NCBI GenBank assembly: GCA_964235605.1
Contig: CAXSCR010000042.1
Span: forward strand, 1-41,320
Direction: 5' to 3'
Origin: DATCRE01 sp964235605
GTDB taxonomy: Bacteria; Bacteroidota; Bacteroidia; Cytophagales; Cyclobacteriaceae
DNA: 41,320 nucleotides
Shown here piece by piece: positions 1 through 8,680 of the stretch (position 1 is the first letter of the stretch; each line of letters begins with the position of its first letter). The notes beneath the pieces were generated by a model. It was not told where the DNA came from, ran no database searches, and saw nothing but the letters and a program-made list of their open reading frames with translations. The position numbers and the translations under genes are program-made.

Positions 1-222
1 ATCCTAAAGAGAAGAGGTCAGCAATCTGAAAAAAATTTAATCGCTGAATCGCTGTACTTCAGAGTGCTTGAAACTGATGACGAATATTTTGATTACTATC
101 GCAAAGGACACGCCCATTGGAAAATGTATGGACTAGCACTCCCTGACTCGGTCCTTCGAAAGGTATATTATCAGAATGCCTTAAAGGTTATTCCAAGGAT
201 TGATAGTAGTTTTTTGAAATAG
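1..222 (+). CDS. amidohydrolase family protein, C-terminal fragment
   Basis: An open frame runs from the first base of the window to a TAG at 220-222, giving 73 residues of the C-terminus; the start lies outside. The segment reading ESLYFRVLETDDEYFDYY, then a GLALPD turn and KVYYQNALKVIP, matches the tail of the metal-dependent amidohydrolase 2 family (TIM barrel), where the last helix carries a conserved YxNAxxxIP pattern. The catalytic metal ligands lie upstream and cannot be checked, so the substrate is unknown. The gene is followed by a repeat-rich spacer and the convergent cyanophycin synthetase gene. The family call is moderate to good; the exact function is open. Confidence 0.65.
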   Translation: MLKRRGQQSEKNLIAESLYFRVLETDDEYFDYYRKGHAHWKMYGLALPDSVLRKVYYQNALKVIPRIDSSFLK

Positions 223-224
223 GT

Positions 225-328
225 ACGAAGGCAGAGCTACGAAGTTGGATTAGGTACGAGGGCAGAGCTACGAAGTACGAGGACGGTGCTCTTAATCCTT
301 CGTCCTTCGTCCCTCGTCCCTCGTACTT
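225..328. repeat. short tandem and inverted intergenic repeat
   Basis: The unit GGCAGAGCTACGAAGT occurs twice in a row (about 231-276). It is followed by a CCTTCGTC/CCCTCGTC pyrimidine run, and AAGTACGAGG at 273-282 is the reverse complement of CCTCGTACTT at 319-328. The DNA could fold into a hairpin with a loop of about 36 nt between the two convergent genes. It may serve as a bidirectional terminator, but there is no clean T-tract. Confidence 0.5.
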
Positions 329-330
329 AT

Positions 331-2946
331 TTAAATTCCCGCCTCCTTATCCAAATACTCTTGCACAATATTAATGGCATTCGTAACGACATCGCTTAGC
401 GCTGTAATGAATGTGCCTGGTTCTGCTATAGAGATAGCATGTTTAATGGCTTCAACTTCTTTGGGAACGGTTTCAAAAGTTACCTTTCTATCTACCAGTT
501 TAATACCCTCTATAATTAACCCAACTATGTTTTCTTCTGTTCTTCCGCGTAAATTTTTCTCTTGGCGAATGATTATATGATCGAACATCTCTGCCCCTAA
601 TCGGCCGACATCAATAATGTCTTGATCACGTCGGTCACCTACGCCAGCTATGATACCGATTTTTTTAGTGGCCTTAACTGTATTTAAAAACTCATGAATG
701 GCAATGAAACCTGCGGGATTGTGCGCGAAGTCTATCATAACCGTAAAGTTCTTGAAGTGGAAAATATTCATCCGCCCTGGAGTAAGTGCAGGCGACGGAA
801 TAAAAGTTTCCAGCGAAAGCCTGATGCCTTCTGTTTTAAATCCAAAAAGGTATGCAGCTAACGATGCCGCCAGTATATTACCAATCATGAATTTAGCTTT
901 GCCGCCAAACGTGAGGGGTATAGTTGTTACTTTTTCGATGCGAATTTTCCAGTCCCCTTTTTTAATGGATACAAATCCATTTTCATAGATGGCTGCTATA
1001 CCACCATTTTTACAATGCTCTATAATGACAGGATGATTTTCATCCATACTGAAGTAAGCAATTCTACAATCGAGTCCCTTAGTAAGCCCAACACAACCTT
1101 CATCTTCTGCATTCAGCACAGCCCAACCGTCATTTTTTACGCTTCTTACCACAACTGATTTTACACGTGCAAGGTCTTCTAGTGTATCGATGTCGCTAAT
1201 GCCAAGATGATCTTCGGTAATGTTGGTAACTATGCCTATATCGCATTGGTTAAAGCCTAGGCCATGGCGAAGTATGCCACCGCGGGCTGTTTCTAATACA
1301 GCGAATTCCACAGTAGGATCTTTTAAAATAAATTCAGCGCTTAGCGGTCCGGTAGTGTCGCCTTTTTCAAGGAGATGATTCTGAACATAGATACCGTCTG
1401 ATGTAGTGAAGCCTACGCGATAACCCACGTTTTTTATAATGTGTGCAAGAAGTCGTGTTGTTGTTGTTTTTCCATTGGTACCCGTTACGGCAATGATGGG
1501 AATCTTAGAAGGCTTTCCTGGTGGATACAGCATATCAATTACGGGTGCTGCTACATTGCGTGGCAGGCCTTCAGAAGGAGCAAGGTGCATCCTAAATCCG
1601 GGAGCTGCATTTACTTCTAGTACAACCCCGCCACTTTCTTTCAAAGGCTGCGTGAGGTTGGGTGCCATGATATCGATACCACATACATCAAGTCCAATAA
1701 CGCGCGCAATGCGTTCAGATATAAAAATATTTTCAGGATGCATCTTGTCGGTTACATCGATAGAGGTACCACCCGTACTTAGGTTGGCTGTTGACTTCAA
1801 GCAAACCACTTCATCTTTTCCCGGAACGCTTTCCAGGGTATAATTCTTCTTAGAGAGTAAATCAAGGGTATCACGGTCAACTGTAATTTCTGTTAGTACA
1901 TTCTCATGACCGTAACCTCTGCGCGGGTCTTTATTTTCGGTGTCGATAAGTTCTTGAATTGTATGTTTGCCATCGCCAATAACACGAGCAGGAACACGCT
2001 GTGCTGCGGCTACAACTTGGTTGTTGATTACGAGAATGCGATAATCATGACCTGTAATAAAACGTTCAACAACTACTCTGCGTGAATAGGTTTGTGCATG
2101 AACCAAACCACTGGCTGCCTTTTCCCAGTCGATAACATTAATAGAGGCGCCCTTGCCGTGATTACCATCAAGAGGTTTGATCACGATAGGATAACCAATT
2201 TGGTTAATGACGTGCTGCAGCTCTTCTTCCGTTGAACAGATATCACCTGCGGCTACAGGTATGGCAGCCATCTTAAGCATACGTTTGGTAGTTGCTTTAT
2301 TACCTGCTATATCTACGGCTATGTTGCTTGTGTTTTGTGTGATGGTAGCTTGAAAACGTACTTGATTTACACCATAACCAAGCTGTATAAGTGAGTTGGT
2401 TCCTAATCTAATCCATGGAATCTCGCGAGACACTGCTTCGTCTACCAATGAACCTGTGCTGGGGCCGAGGCGAACTTCTTCACGTATTTCACGCATTTTT
2501 TGTATGTCTGCATTTAAATCATACGTAGTGCCATTGATTAACGCTTCAGCAATACGCACAGAGGCTTCAGCGGCATACATGCCTACATTTTCTTCCGTAT
2601 AGCTAAACACCACATTGTAAATGCCTCTTGTTTTAGTCTCACGTGTACGGCCAAAGCCAGTTTCCATTCCGGCTAGTGTTTGTATCTCCAACGCGATGTG
2701 TTCAATCACATGACCCATCCAAGTGCCTCTTTCTATACGATAAAAGAAACCGCCTGGCTTACCTTCAGAACAGCGATGCTGAAACATACCGGGGAACATG
2801 GCTTTTATTCTTGGACCGAATCCATCGATTTTGTTGGTAGGCCGGTCTTCAAGGTCTTCAATATCTAATCGCATTTGGATTAGCTTCTTACGGTTAACAC
2901 TCCAGATGTTTGGGCCGCGAAGGGCTAGAATTTTGAGAATCTTCAT
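331..2946 (-). CDS. cphA: cyanophycin synthetase
   Basis: The 871-residue product polymerises aspartate and arginine into multi-L-arginyl-poly-L-aspartate, using ATP for both bonds, in the cytoplasm. It has the order expected of CphA: an N-terminal domain starting MKILKILALRGPNIWS, an ATP-grasp domain (about residues 220-480, with VIKPLDGNHGKGASI and VLEVNAAPGFRMH), then a Mur-ligase-like domain with the P-loop GTNGKTTTT (about 488-496) and DFAHNPAG (about 740). The length is normal for the family (about 870-900). The ATG start at 2946 matches the usual CphA N-terminus. It lies divergently from the cyanophycinase and isoaspartyl-peptidase genes, so synthesis and breakdown are encoded side by side. 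A second CphA-like enzyme (CphA2) is less likely because the P-loop is intact. Confidence 0.96.
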   Translation of the reverse strand: MKILKILALRGPNIWSVNRKKLIQMRLDIEDLEDRPTNKIDGFGPRIKAMFPGMFQHRCSEGKPGGFFYRIERGTWMGHVIEHIALEIQTLAGMETGFGRTRETKTRGIYNVVFSYTEENVGMYAAEASVRIAEALINGTTYDLNADIQKMREIREEVRLGPSTGSLVDEAVSREIPWIRLGTNSLIQLGYGVNQVRFQATITQNTSNIAVDIAGNKATTKRMLKMAAIPVAAGDICSTEEELQHVINQIGYPIVIKPLDGNHGKGASINVIDWEKAASGLVHAQTYSRRVVVERFITGHDYRILVINNQVVAAAQRVPARVIGDGKHTIQELIDTENKDPRRGYGHENVLTEITVDRDTLDLLSKKNYTLESVPGKDEVVCLKSTANLSTGGTSIDVTDKMHPENIFISERIARVIGLDVCGIDIMAPNLTQPLKESGGVVLEVNAAPGFRMHLAPSEGLPRNVAAPVIDMLYPPGKPSKIPIIAVTGTNGKTTTTRLLAHIIKNVGYRVGFTTSDGIYVQNHLLEKGDTTGPLSAEFILKDPTVEFAVLETARGGILRHGLGFNQCDIGIVTNITEDHLGISDIDTLEDLARVKSVVVRSVKNDGWAVLNAEDEGCVGLTKGLDCRIAYFSMDENHPVIIEHCKNGGIAAIYENGFVSIKKGDWKIRIEKVTTIPLTFGGKAKFMIGNILAASLAAYLFGFKTEGIRLSLETFIPSPALTPGRMNIFHFKNFTVMIDFAHNPAGFIAIHEFLNTVKATKKIGIIAGVGDRRDQDIIDVGRLGAEMFDHIIIRQEKNLRGRTEENIVGLIIEGIKLVDRKVTFETVPKEVEAIKHAISIAEPGTFITALSDVVTNAINIVQEYLDKEAGI

Positions 2947-2954
2947 ATTTTTAA

Positions 2955-3115
2955 AGTTGAGCTTTGAGCTACGAGCTGCGAGCCTGTATTGATATCAATA
3001 TTTGGCTAGCTATAAGTTTGTTAACATACCATACTGTCTAAAACTTCGAAAACTTGAACCAACCAAAGGGACTTCTCGAAGCTCTCAGCTCGTAACTCGA
3101 AGCTATTTCAAGCTA
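2955..3115. repeat. AGCT-rich intergenic repeats between cphA and cyanophycinase
   Basis: The divergent spacer holds GAGCTTTGAGCTACGAGCTG (2956-2975) and, further on, the partly inverted GAAGCTCTCAGCTCGTAACT and CGAAGCTATTTCAAGCTAG (about 3077-3117). These belong to the same loose word family (GCT-nn-GAGCT) seen at about 5030, 22240 and 26430. Both promoters of the cyanophycin module must lie in or beside this spacer, but I could not pick a confident promoter. Confidence 0.4.
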
Positions 3116-3226
3116 GATTAAGCAAAGTAATTGTTGAATTCAAATTACCATCGGCATTGATTATAGGTTTGAATCGGTTAACATTACGACAATTTTTGGA
3201 ACAAATGTTTGACACAATCGATAGAT

Positions 3227-4126
3227 ATGATCCCTAATGGTAAACTCATTGTAGTTGGAGGCGCGGTAGACAAAGGAAGTTTCACCGAAAAGAATGATGA
3301 AAAAGAAATTGAAAAGAACTTCAATTTCTTTGAACGAGGCATTCTCAGACGAATTATTACAGAATCTGAGCATAGCATTGAGTCGCGTATTGAAGTGATT
3401 ACTACAGCTTCACAAATACCGGAGGAAGTAGGTCATGAGTATGTTAAGGCATTTAATTATCTAGGCGCACTCAACATTGGTGTTTTACACATAAAGAGCC
3501 GAGAAGAGGCAAATTCAAAAGAGATCACCGATCGCCTTGTTAAAGCCAACATTGTTGTATTCACCGGAGGTGATCAGCTACGACTCACTTCCATACTCGG
3601 AGGCACTGTTTTTCATAAAACATTAATTTTAAAATACCATAATGAACGTGTTATTATTGCCGGTACTTCTGCGGGTGCTGCTGCTTGCTCAAATAACATG
3701 ATCTATCAGGGTTCGGCTTCAGAAGCATTGCTGAAAGGGGAGGTTAAAATTACCAGTGGCCTGGGATTGATTAACAATGTGATTATCGATACGCATTTTG
3801 TTCACCGCGGGCGCATAGGCAGATTGTTTCAAGCTGTTGTTAGTAATCCTATAGTCTTGGGTATTGGTTTAGGTGAAGACACCGGATTGCTAATTACGGA
3901 TGGAAAAAGAATGGAGGCCATAGGCTCAGGACTTGTTATTCTTGTTGATGGCCGTTTCATTAATGATACTAATCTAACTGAAATAGAACTTGGGGAACCC
4001 ATATCCATTGAACATCTGGTGGTGCATGTGATGGCTAAAGGCAGCCTTTATGATTTAGATAATCAGAAGTTAACCGTACACAAACAACCTAAAGTTATAT
4101 CCATGAAAAATGAAAAAACGGACTAA
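3227..4126 (+). CDS. cphB: cyanophycinase (peptidase S51 family)
   Basis: This enzyme cleaves cyanophycin to beta-Asp-Arg dipeptides. The protein (299 residues from ATG 3227) opens with IPNGKLIVVGGAVDKG, as cyanophycinases do, has FTGGDQLRLT, and the nucleophile motif GTSAGAAA with Ser148. Further family motifs are GLGLINNVIIDTHFVHRGR and GIGLGEDTGLLI. An in-frame TTG at 3209 would add six residues; I prefer the ATG at 3227 because it begins just before the conserved N-terminus, though neither start has a convincing ribosome binding site. The stop codon TAA shares its last base with the ATG of the next gene, so the two are translationally coupled. A signal peptide is absent, which suggests an intracellular enzyme working on granules made by the adjacent CphA. 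Confidence 0.92.
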   Translation: MIPNGKLIVVGGAVDKGSFTEKNDEKEIEKNFNFFERGILRRIITESEHSIESRIEVITTASQIPEEVGHEYVKAFNYLGALNIGVLHIKSREEANSKEITDRLVKANIVVFTGGDQLRLTSILGGTVFHKTLILKYHNERVIIAGTSAGAAACSNNMIYQGSASEALLKGEVKITSGLGLINNVIIDTHFVHRGRIGRLFQAVVSNPIVLGIGLGEDTGLLITDGKRMEAIGSGLVILVDGRFINDTNLTEIELGEPISIEHLVVHVMAKGSLYDLDNQKLTVHKQPKVISMKNEKTD

Positions 4127-4977
4127 TGGGTAAGGGCAGAATTATTATTCATGGTGGATTTTTTAGCGAAGCTGATACTACAGATACGGTAAAGAAAGCC
4201 AAGCAAAATGCGTTGACTGATATTGCAAAAAACGCATACGACTTTCTTCAGACACATACCGCTTCGGAAACCGTTGTGCATGCCGTTCAGTTATTAGAGG
4301 ATTGTGATCTCTTCAATGCAGGCACAGGCTCACAAATTCAGCGCGATGGAAAAATAAGAATGAGTGCTTCACTAATGGATGGTGATTCTTTAAAATTCTC
4401 TGGTGTAATCAATATCGAAGATGTAAAAAATCCGATTCGTGTAGCAGAACGTTTACTTGATGTCGATGATCGGGTTCTTGCTGGAGACGGAGCTTTACAA
4501 TTTGCTCGTAGAAACGGTTTTGATTTTTTTAATACTGAAACAGAAAGCCGCAAAAAGGAATATGAATCTAGGGTTGGTAAAGTAAGATTAGGAACTGTTG
4601 GATGCGTAGCCCAAGACAAAGACGGCAAGCTTGCGGTAGCAACCTCTACTGGAGGGAAAGGATTTGAAATGCCCGGAAGAGTGTCTGATTCAGCAACAGT
4701 AGCTGGTAATTATGCGAACGCAGTTTGTGGTGTATCATGCACAGGCGTAGGTGAGGATATTGTGAGTGGCGCTGTGGCTGTTAAAATTGTAACGCGGGTA
4801 ACTGATACGATGTCTTTGAAGGAGGCTTGTGAGAAGACCTTTGCTGAACTAAAACCTTTCGATGGTTTTGCGGGCGCCATTGCAGTGGATTTGGCAGGAA
4901 ATATGTTTCATATTGATTCACATCCTAAGATGGTGTTTGCTTCGTTTGATGGAGCAAAGTTAGAGGTGTTTGATTGA
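4126..4977 (+). CDS. iaaA: isoaspartyl peptidase / L-asparaginase, Ntn-hydrolase type
   Basis: This 283-residue protein belongs to the plant-type asparaginase family (T2). It begins RIIIHGGFF, has LFNAGTGSQIQRDGKI and MDGDSLKFSGVINIEDVKNP, and the autocleavage site GTVGCVA in which Thr157 would become the N-terminal nucleophile. Downstream are STGGKGFEMPGRVSDSA and GAIAVD. Known members hydrolyse beta-aspartyl dipeptides. Directly after a cyanophycinase, the natural substrate is the beta-Asp-Arg product, yielding free aspartate and arginine; that assignment comes from context. The ATG overlaps the cyanophycinase stop by one base. Family members are about 300 residues, so this one is slightly short but has all the blocks. 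Confidence 0.9.
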   Translation: MGKGRIIIHGGFFSEADTTDTVKKAKQNALTDIAKNAYDFLQTHTASETVVHAVQLLEDCDLFNAGTGSQIQRDGKIRMSASLMDGDSLKFSGVINIEDVKNPIRVAERLLDVDDRVLAGDGALQFARRNGFDFFNTETESRKKEYESRVGKVRLGTVGCVAQDKDGKLAVATSTGGKGFEMPGRVSDSATVAGNYANAVCGVSCTGVGEDIVSGAVAVKIVTRVTDTMSLKEACEKTFAELKPFDGFAGAIAVDLAGNMFHIDSHPKMVFASFDGAKLEVFD

Positions 4978-5026
4978 GCGTTTATCCTAACAATATCTAT
5001 TAATAGATTTGCATCCCATCGAACTT

Positions 5027-5265
5027 ATAGCTTCTGGCTGCTAGCTTTGAGTTGCTAGCTCGATTTTTTAAAGTTTTATGCAGGTGACTCAGATCTCGGG
5101 CTCATGTTAAGAATTTGTACTTGTTGATCAGGTAGCATACGATAGGTATAAGCTGCAGATGGCAATCATCGTTTGAAAGCGCAATCCCCGCAAGGGAAAT
5201 TGCTTGTAATATTTGAAGTTGAGCCCATTCAGTTTATAAAGCATTGTTAAAACTGGTTAGCGTCG
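5027..5265 (+). repeat. dispersed intergenic repeat, copy A
   Basis: This fills most of the spacer between the convergent genes ending at 4977 and 5303. It shares long stretches with 22237-22419, in the same orientation: an identical 28-nt run (5058-5085 and 22269-22296), then GAAAGC/CAATCCC, GAGCCCA, ATAAAGCATT and ACTGGTTAGCGT in the same order. Copy A carries about 55 nt (roughly 5099-5153) that copy B lacks. No reading frame is conserved, so it appears noncoding. Confidence 0.75.
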
Positions 5266-5302
5266 ACCGTAATGGTGATAGGCAACCGCTACCTACTCTA
5301 CG

Positions 5303-6160
5303 CTACTTGGTTGATGAATTCAAGAGTTTCACACCGGTATTACCCAAATGTTTGGTAAGAATATCTTTATAAGCCCTTGAGTTTAGGTAGCCTCCGTTGG
5401 TATTGAAGAACTCTTCTAGTAAAGGGGCCCAGTCGCTATTTTGTGGCATAATGAAAGCGAATTTTTCTGCTGCTTTGTCACCAACAGAATGACGTTGAAT
5501 AGTTTTCTTTAGCTGATAAGCTTCCAAATAAAATGCGAGGTCGAGATAAGCGAAACCATTAGGGTCAGCGAATAATTTGTCAAGGGTTTCCTGACTGTTT
5601 GTGGTGTAAACAATTTTCATATTAGGAAAATACTTTTGCTTAAGATCTAATGTTCGTATTTCATTCAATGTTCCTTTCGCAGCATAGGCTGTCATATTAG
5701 CAAACGTTCTTGAAATATTTTCAATTTTTGATAACACAGGCACATTATTACTACTCACTAGTATGGCAAAGTTCGTAATGATAGGTGGACTGAACGTTAC
5801 TTCTTTTTTCCTTTCCTCTGTTATGGTAATGTTGCCCAGGCCAATAACGCCACCAGATGATTTCTTCACGTTATCGAACATGATACGAAAACTTGAGCCG
5901 TTACCTACATACTTAGATGTCAGTTTTACATTCTTAGTGTTATTTACCCATTGCACAAAATCGCTCATAATGTCCGTGCAGATACCTGTAAGCTTTTGGG
6001 CATGGTCTTTATAAACAAAACTTGGTGTTTCTACATAGGCTAATGAGATTGTGCCGCTACCTTTTGATTTAACACTACTCCAAGTGTCGCCGGTGTATGA
6101 TTGGCAATGAGCTGAAAATACCGTAATAAGGCATACAACCATGAGTAAGAATTTCTTCAT
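5303..6160 (-). CDS. periplasmic solute-binding protein, family 3-like
   Basis: The 285-residue product starts with a signal peptide (MKKFLLMVVCLITVFSAHCQ) and looks like an extracellular solute-binding protein of the amino-acid type (SBP_bac_3). Supporting features are LTGICTDIMSDFVQWV near residue 58, GLGNITITEERKKEVTFSPP around 100-120, where this fold has its hinge signature, and a later AYLDLAFYLEAYQ segment. No ABC permease or ATPase is adjacent, so it may be a stand-alone binding protein. The next gene, divergent and about 0.7 kb away, encodes a histidine kinase with no sensor domain of its own, so a role in sensing is possible but unproven. The ATG at 6160 is well supported by the signal peptide. 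Confidence 0.8.
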   Translation of the reverse strand: MKKFLLMVVCLITVFSAHCQSYTGDTWSSVKSKGSGTISLAYVETPSFVYKDHAQKLTGICTDIMSDFVQWVNNTKNVKLTSKYVGNGSSFRIMFDNVKKSSGGVIGLGNITITEERKKEVTFSPPIITNFAILVSSNNVPVLSKIENISRTFANMTAYAAKGTLNEIRTLDLKQKYFPNMKIVYTTNSQETLDKLFADPNGFAYLDLAFYLEAYQLKKTIQRHSVGDKAAEKFAFIMPQNSDWAPLLEEFFNTNGGYLNSRAYKDILTKHLGNTGVKLLNSSTK

Positions 6161-6888
6161 AGGAGTTAATTAATATTGAACATAATTTAACTGAAAAGAT
6201 TTGATATAGTAATTGACAAAGCTGTTTAACCCCAAACCGTAAAATCATCTGGCATAGCAAAAATATTTGCAATAGTATGCGAAAAAATTATCTATATATA
6301 GTTAGAAATCAACATTCCGTTTATGCGCTGAATAACTATAGTAGGTCTGTCTCTTCTTTAGTGTATATATAAAGATAGTCAAAGATCAGTATTGTGATAA
6401 AGTTTTAATTCCATTCTTTAATTTTATATTTCATTCTCCATTGTATACCTGATAGAGCTTCTAATATTGTTCATCAGCCAATTTAAAAGCCTTACAAATC
6501 AGCAAAACTACGCCAGATTGTCTCTTGGTAGCTCACGCACGGGGTGAATTGGCTTATATATAATTAGATTTTTCAAGCATTTTAATTGACAATCTATCTA
6601 AAAGACCTACTATCAATTTGCTTAATAACGCAAAAATCATAGATTGTTGATTGCTTTCTTAGATTCTGATGCTTATATCTCTGTTATGAGCAAGTTGAGT
6701 TTAATGCCTTTTAAGAACCACATCTTACATACGTGTTGTTTTTAAAACATAGTATAAGACGAGCGTGAAGCATATAGGTATATTGTATGGTATAAAAGTT
6801 AGGTATTCACATAAACATCACTTACAAGCATGTTACGTTGGGCCTAACTATAATACAGGTAACGAATAAATTAAAACATCTTACTATA
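6161..6888. other. AT-rich intergenic region, no gene seen
   Basis: This gap of about 0.7 kb separates the divergent binding-protein and hybrid-kinase genes. I see no frame with recognisable homology on either strand and no tRNA. It must hold both promoters. It is very AT-rich with several TATATA runs (about 6291-6300, 6364-6370, 6554-6561). Confidence 0.5.
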
Positions 6889-8628
6889 ATGCCATTCGCA
6901 CTGTTGCCCACGCTTCTTTTAATTCTTTTCATAGCCAGCATTTTTGCTTTTTTTATTATTCGCGAGAGAATGATGAAACAAAGAACTAAAGAATTATTGA
7001 AGCAAGTGGAAGAGCGCACACTGCGTTTAGAGGAGATAACAAAAGAAGAAAGGAAAGCACGTCAAGAAGCGGAAGATTCTAATATTGCGAAAAGCGTATT
7101 TCTAGCAACAATGAGTCATGAAATAAGAACACCAATGAACGGAGTGATAGGCATGGCCTCTCTTCTTAAACAAACCTCTTTAACTACAGAACAAAAAGAA
7201 TATTCAGACACCATACTTAGTTGTGGTGAGAGCCTGCTTAATGTTATAAACGATATTTTAGATTTTTCTAAGATCGAAGCAGGAAAGATGGAGCTAGAGC
7301 AGAAGGATTTTAACTTGAGAAACTGCATCGAAGAAGTCCTTGACATTTTTGCAAATAAAGCGAACAAAATGGGAATCGATTTGATTTATCAAATCGATTT
7401 TAATGTACCTGTTACCGTAATAGGAGATAGCTTACGCTTACGACAAGTAATTATAAATTTAGTTAGTAATGCGGTTAAATTTACACAACAAGGTGAAATA
7501 TTTATCGGTGTTAACTTAGTAGCATTAAAAGGGAGTGATGCTGAAATTAGTTTTCAAGTGCGCGATACGGGAATTGGAATTCCATCAGATAAAATAGATC
7601 GTTTATTCAAATCATTTTCTCAGGTCGACTCTTCAACCACGCGCAAATATGGAGGTACAGGGTTGGGACTAGTAATTTGCGAAAAACTGATAGCGCTTAT
7701 GGGCGGAAATATTTCAGTTGAAAGTGAAGTAGGTAAGGGCACAAAATTCTGCTTTAGCATAAAAGCAGGATTGAGTCAAGAAGCCCAAAATGAAGCGAAT
7801 TTAGATGTTGCATTATTAGCCGGTAAAAGAATTTTAATTGTAGATGATAATTTCACTAACAGTACGGTTATACAAAGTAATTTGAAGCAATTTAGATGTG
7901 TAACAAAATTAGTTACGTCAGGTAAAGAAGCTTTACTCATGTTGCTTGAAATTTCTGATTTTGATTTGATAATTGCCGACATGCAGATGACTGATATGGA
8001 TGGTATGCAGCTAGCAAGTCGCATCAGACAAGAGTATGCAAAACTTCCCATAATTTTATTGAGCGGTTTTGGTGATGATAAACCAAAGGGTAGACTTGAA
8101 GCCTTATGCACAATAGTTAACAAGCCTATTAAGCAGAATATACTTGTTAAACAAATTCTGCGCCTACTTAAACATGAAGACGAAATTGTATTGATTGAAA
8201 AGCCGAAGAATTTACTGTCGCCAAATTTTGCAAAAACGTATCCGTTAAATATTCTTATCACGGAAGATAACATCGTGAATCAAAAGCTGGCAGAACGTGT
8301 TTTAACAAAGTTAGGGTACAAGCCAGAAAAAGCACATAATGGCGAAGAAGCATTATTTGCGCAAGAGAAGAGAAGCTATGATTTAATTCTTATGGATGTA
8401 CAGATGCCTGTTATGGACGGACTAGAGGCAACTAAAAAGATCAGACTTTTACCTGGCAAACAACCTATAATTATTGCAACGACTGCCAACGCTATGATGG
8501 AGGATCAGGAGACTTGTTTACAAGCTGGTATGGATGATTATATTAGTAAGCCGATTAAGGTTGAGCAATTAATAGAAATACTCGAGAAGTGGGCCATACA
8601 AATAAAGGGCGAAGGCAACATTAAATGA
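6889..8628 (+). CDS. hybrid sensor histidine kinase with two receiver domains
   Basis: This cytoplasmic-membrane phosphorelay kinase starts with one membrane segment (about residues 3-25), followed by a short coiled coil. The HisKA domain contains TMSHEIRTPMNGVIG with phospho-acceptor His77, and the ATPase domain has the N box (LVSNAVKFT), DTGIGI and GGTGLGL. Receiver 1 starts RILIVDDN with Asp364 in IIADMQMTDMDG; receiver 2 starts ILITEDN with Asp503 in LILMDVQMPVMDG. There is no HPt domain and no periplasmic sensor domain. I chose ATG 6889 because it starts right at the membrane helix; an in-frame TTG at 6838 would add 17 residues. It is probably monocistronic and convergent with the LytTR regulator. 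The signal could come from a partner protein, for example the divergent solute-binding protein, but that is inference. Confidence 0.9.
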   Translation: MPFALLPTLLLILFIASIFAFFIIRERMMKQRTKELLKQVEERTLRLEEITKEERKARQEAEDSNIAKSVFLATMSHEIRTPMNGVIGMASLLKQTSLTTEQKEYSDTILSCGESLLNVINDILDFSKIEAGKMELEQKDFNLRNCIEEVLDIFANKANKMGIDLIYQIDFNVPVTVIGDSLRLRQVIINLVSNAVKFTQQGEIFIGVNLVALKGSDAEISFQVRDTGIGIPSDKIDRLFKSFSQVDSSTTRKYGGTGLGLVICEKLIALMGGNISVESEVGKGTKFCFSIKAGLSQEAQNEANLDVALLAGKRILIVDDNFTNSTVIQSNLKQFRCVTKLVTSGKEALLMLLEISDFDLIIADMQMTDMDGMQLASRIRQEYAKLPIILLSGFGDDKPKGRLEALCTIVNKPIKQNILVKQILRLLKHEDEIVLIEKPKNLLSPNFAKTYPLNILITEDNIVNQKLAERVLTKLGYKPEKAHNGEEALFAQEKRSYDLILMDVQMPVMDGLEATKKIRLLPGKQPIIIATTANAMMEDQETCLQAGMDDYISKPIKVEQLIEILEKWAIQIKGEGNIK

Positions 8629-8680
8629 ATTGCACAGCCATTATAATCGTTCATATTTGCGTAATACAGTACCTAATAGT

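Noticed and set aside
1439..1843. A 134-codon plus-strand frame inside cphA.
   Set aside because: It is antisense to the conserved ATP-grasp/Mur-ligase coding region and has no family pattern; a shadow frame.
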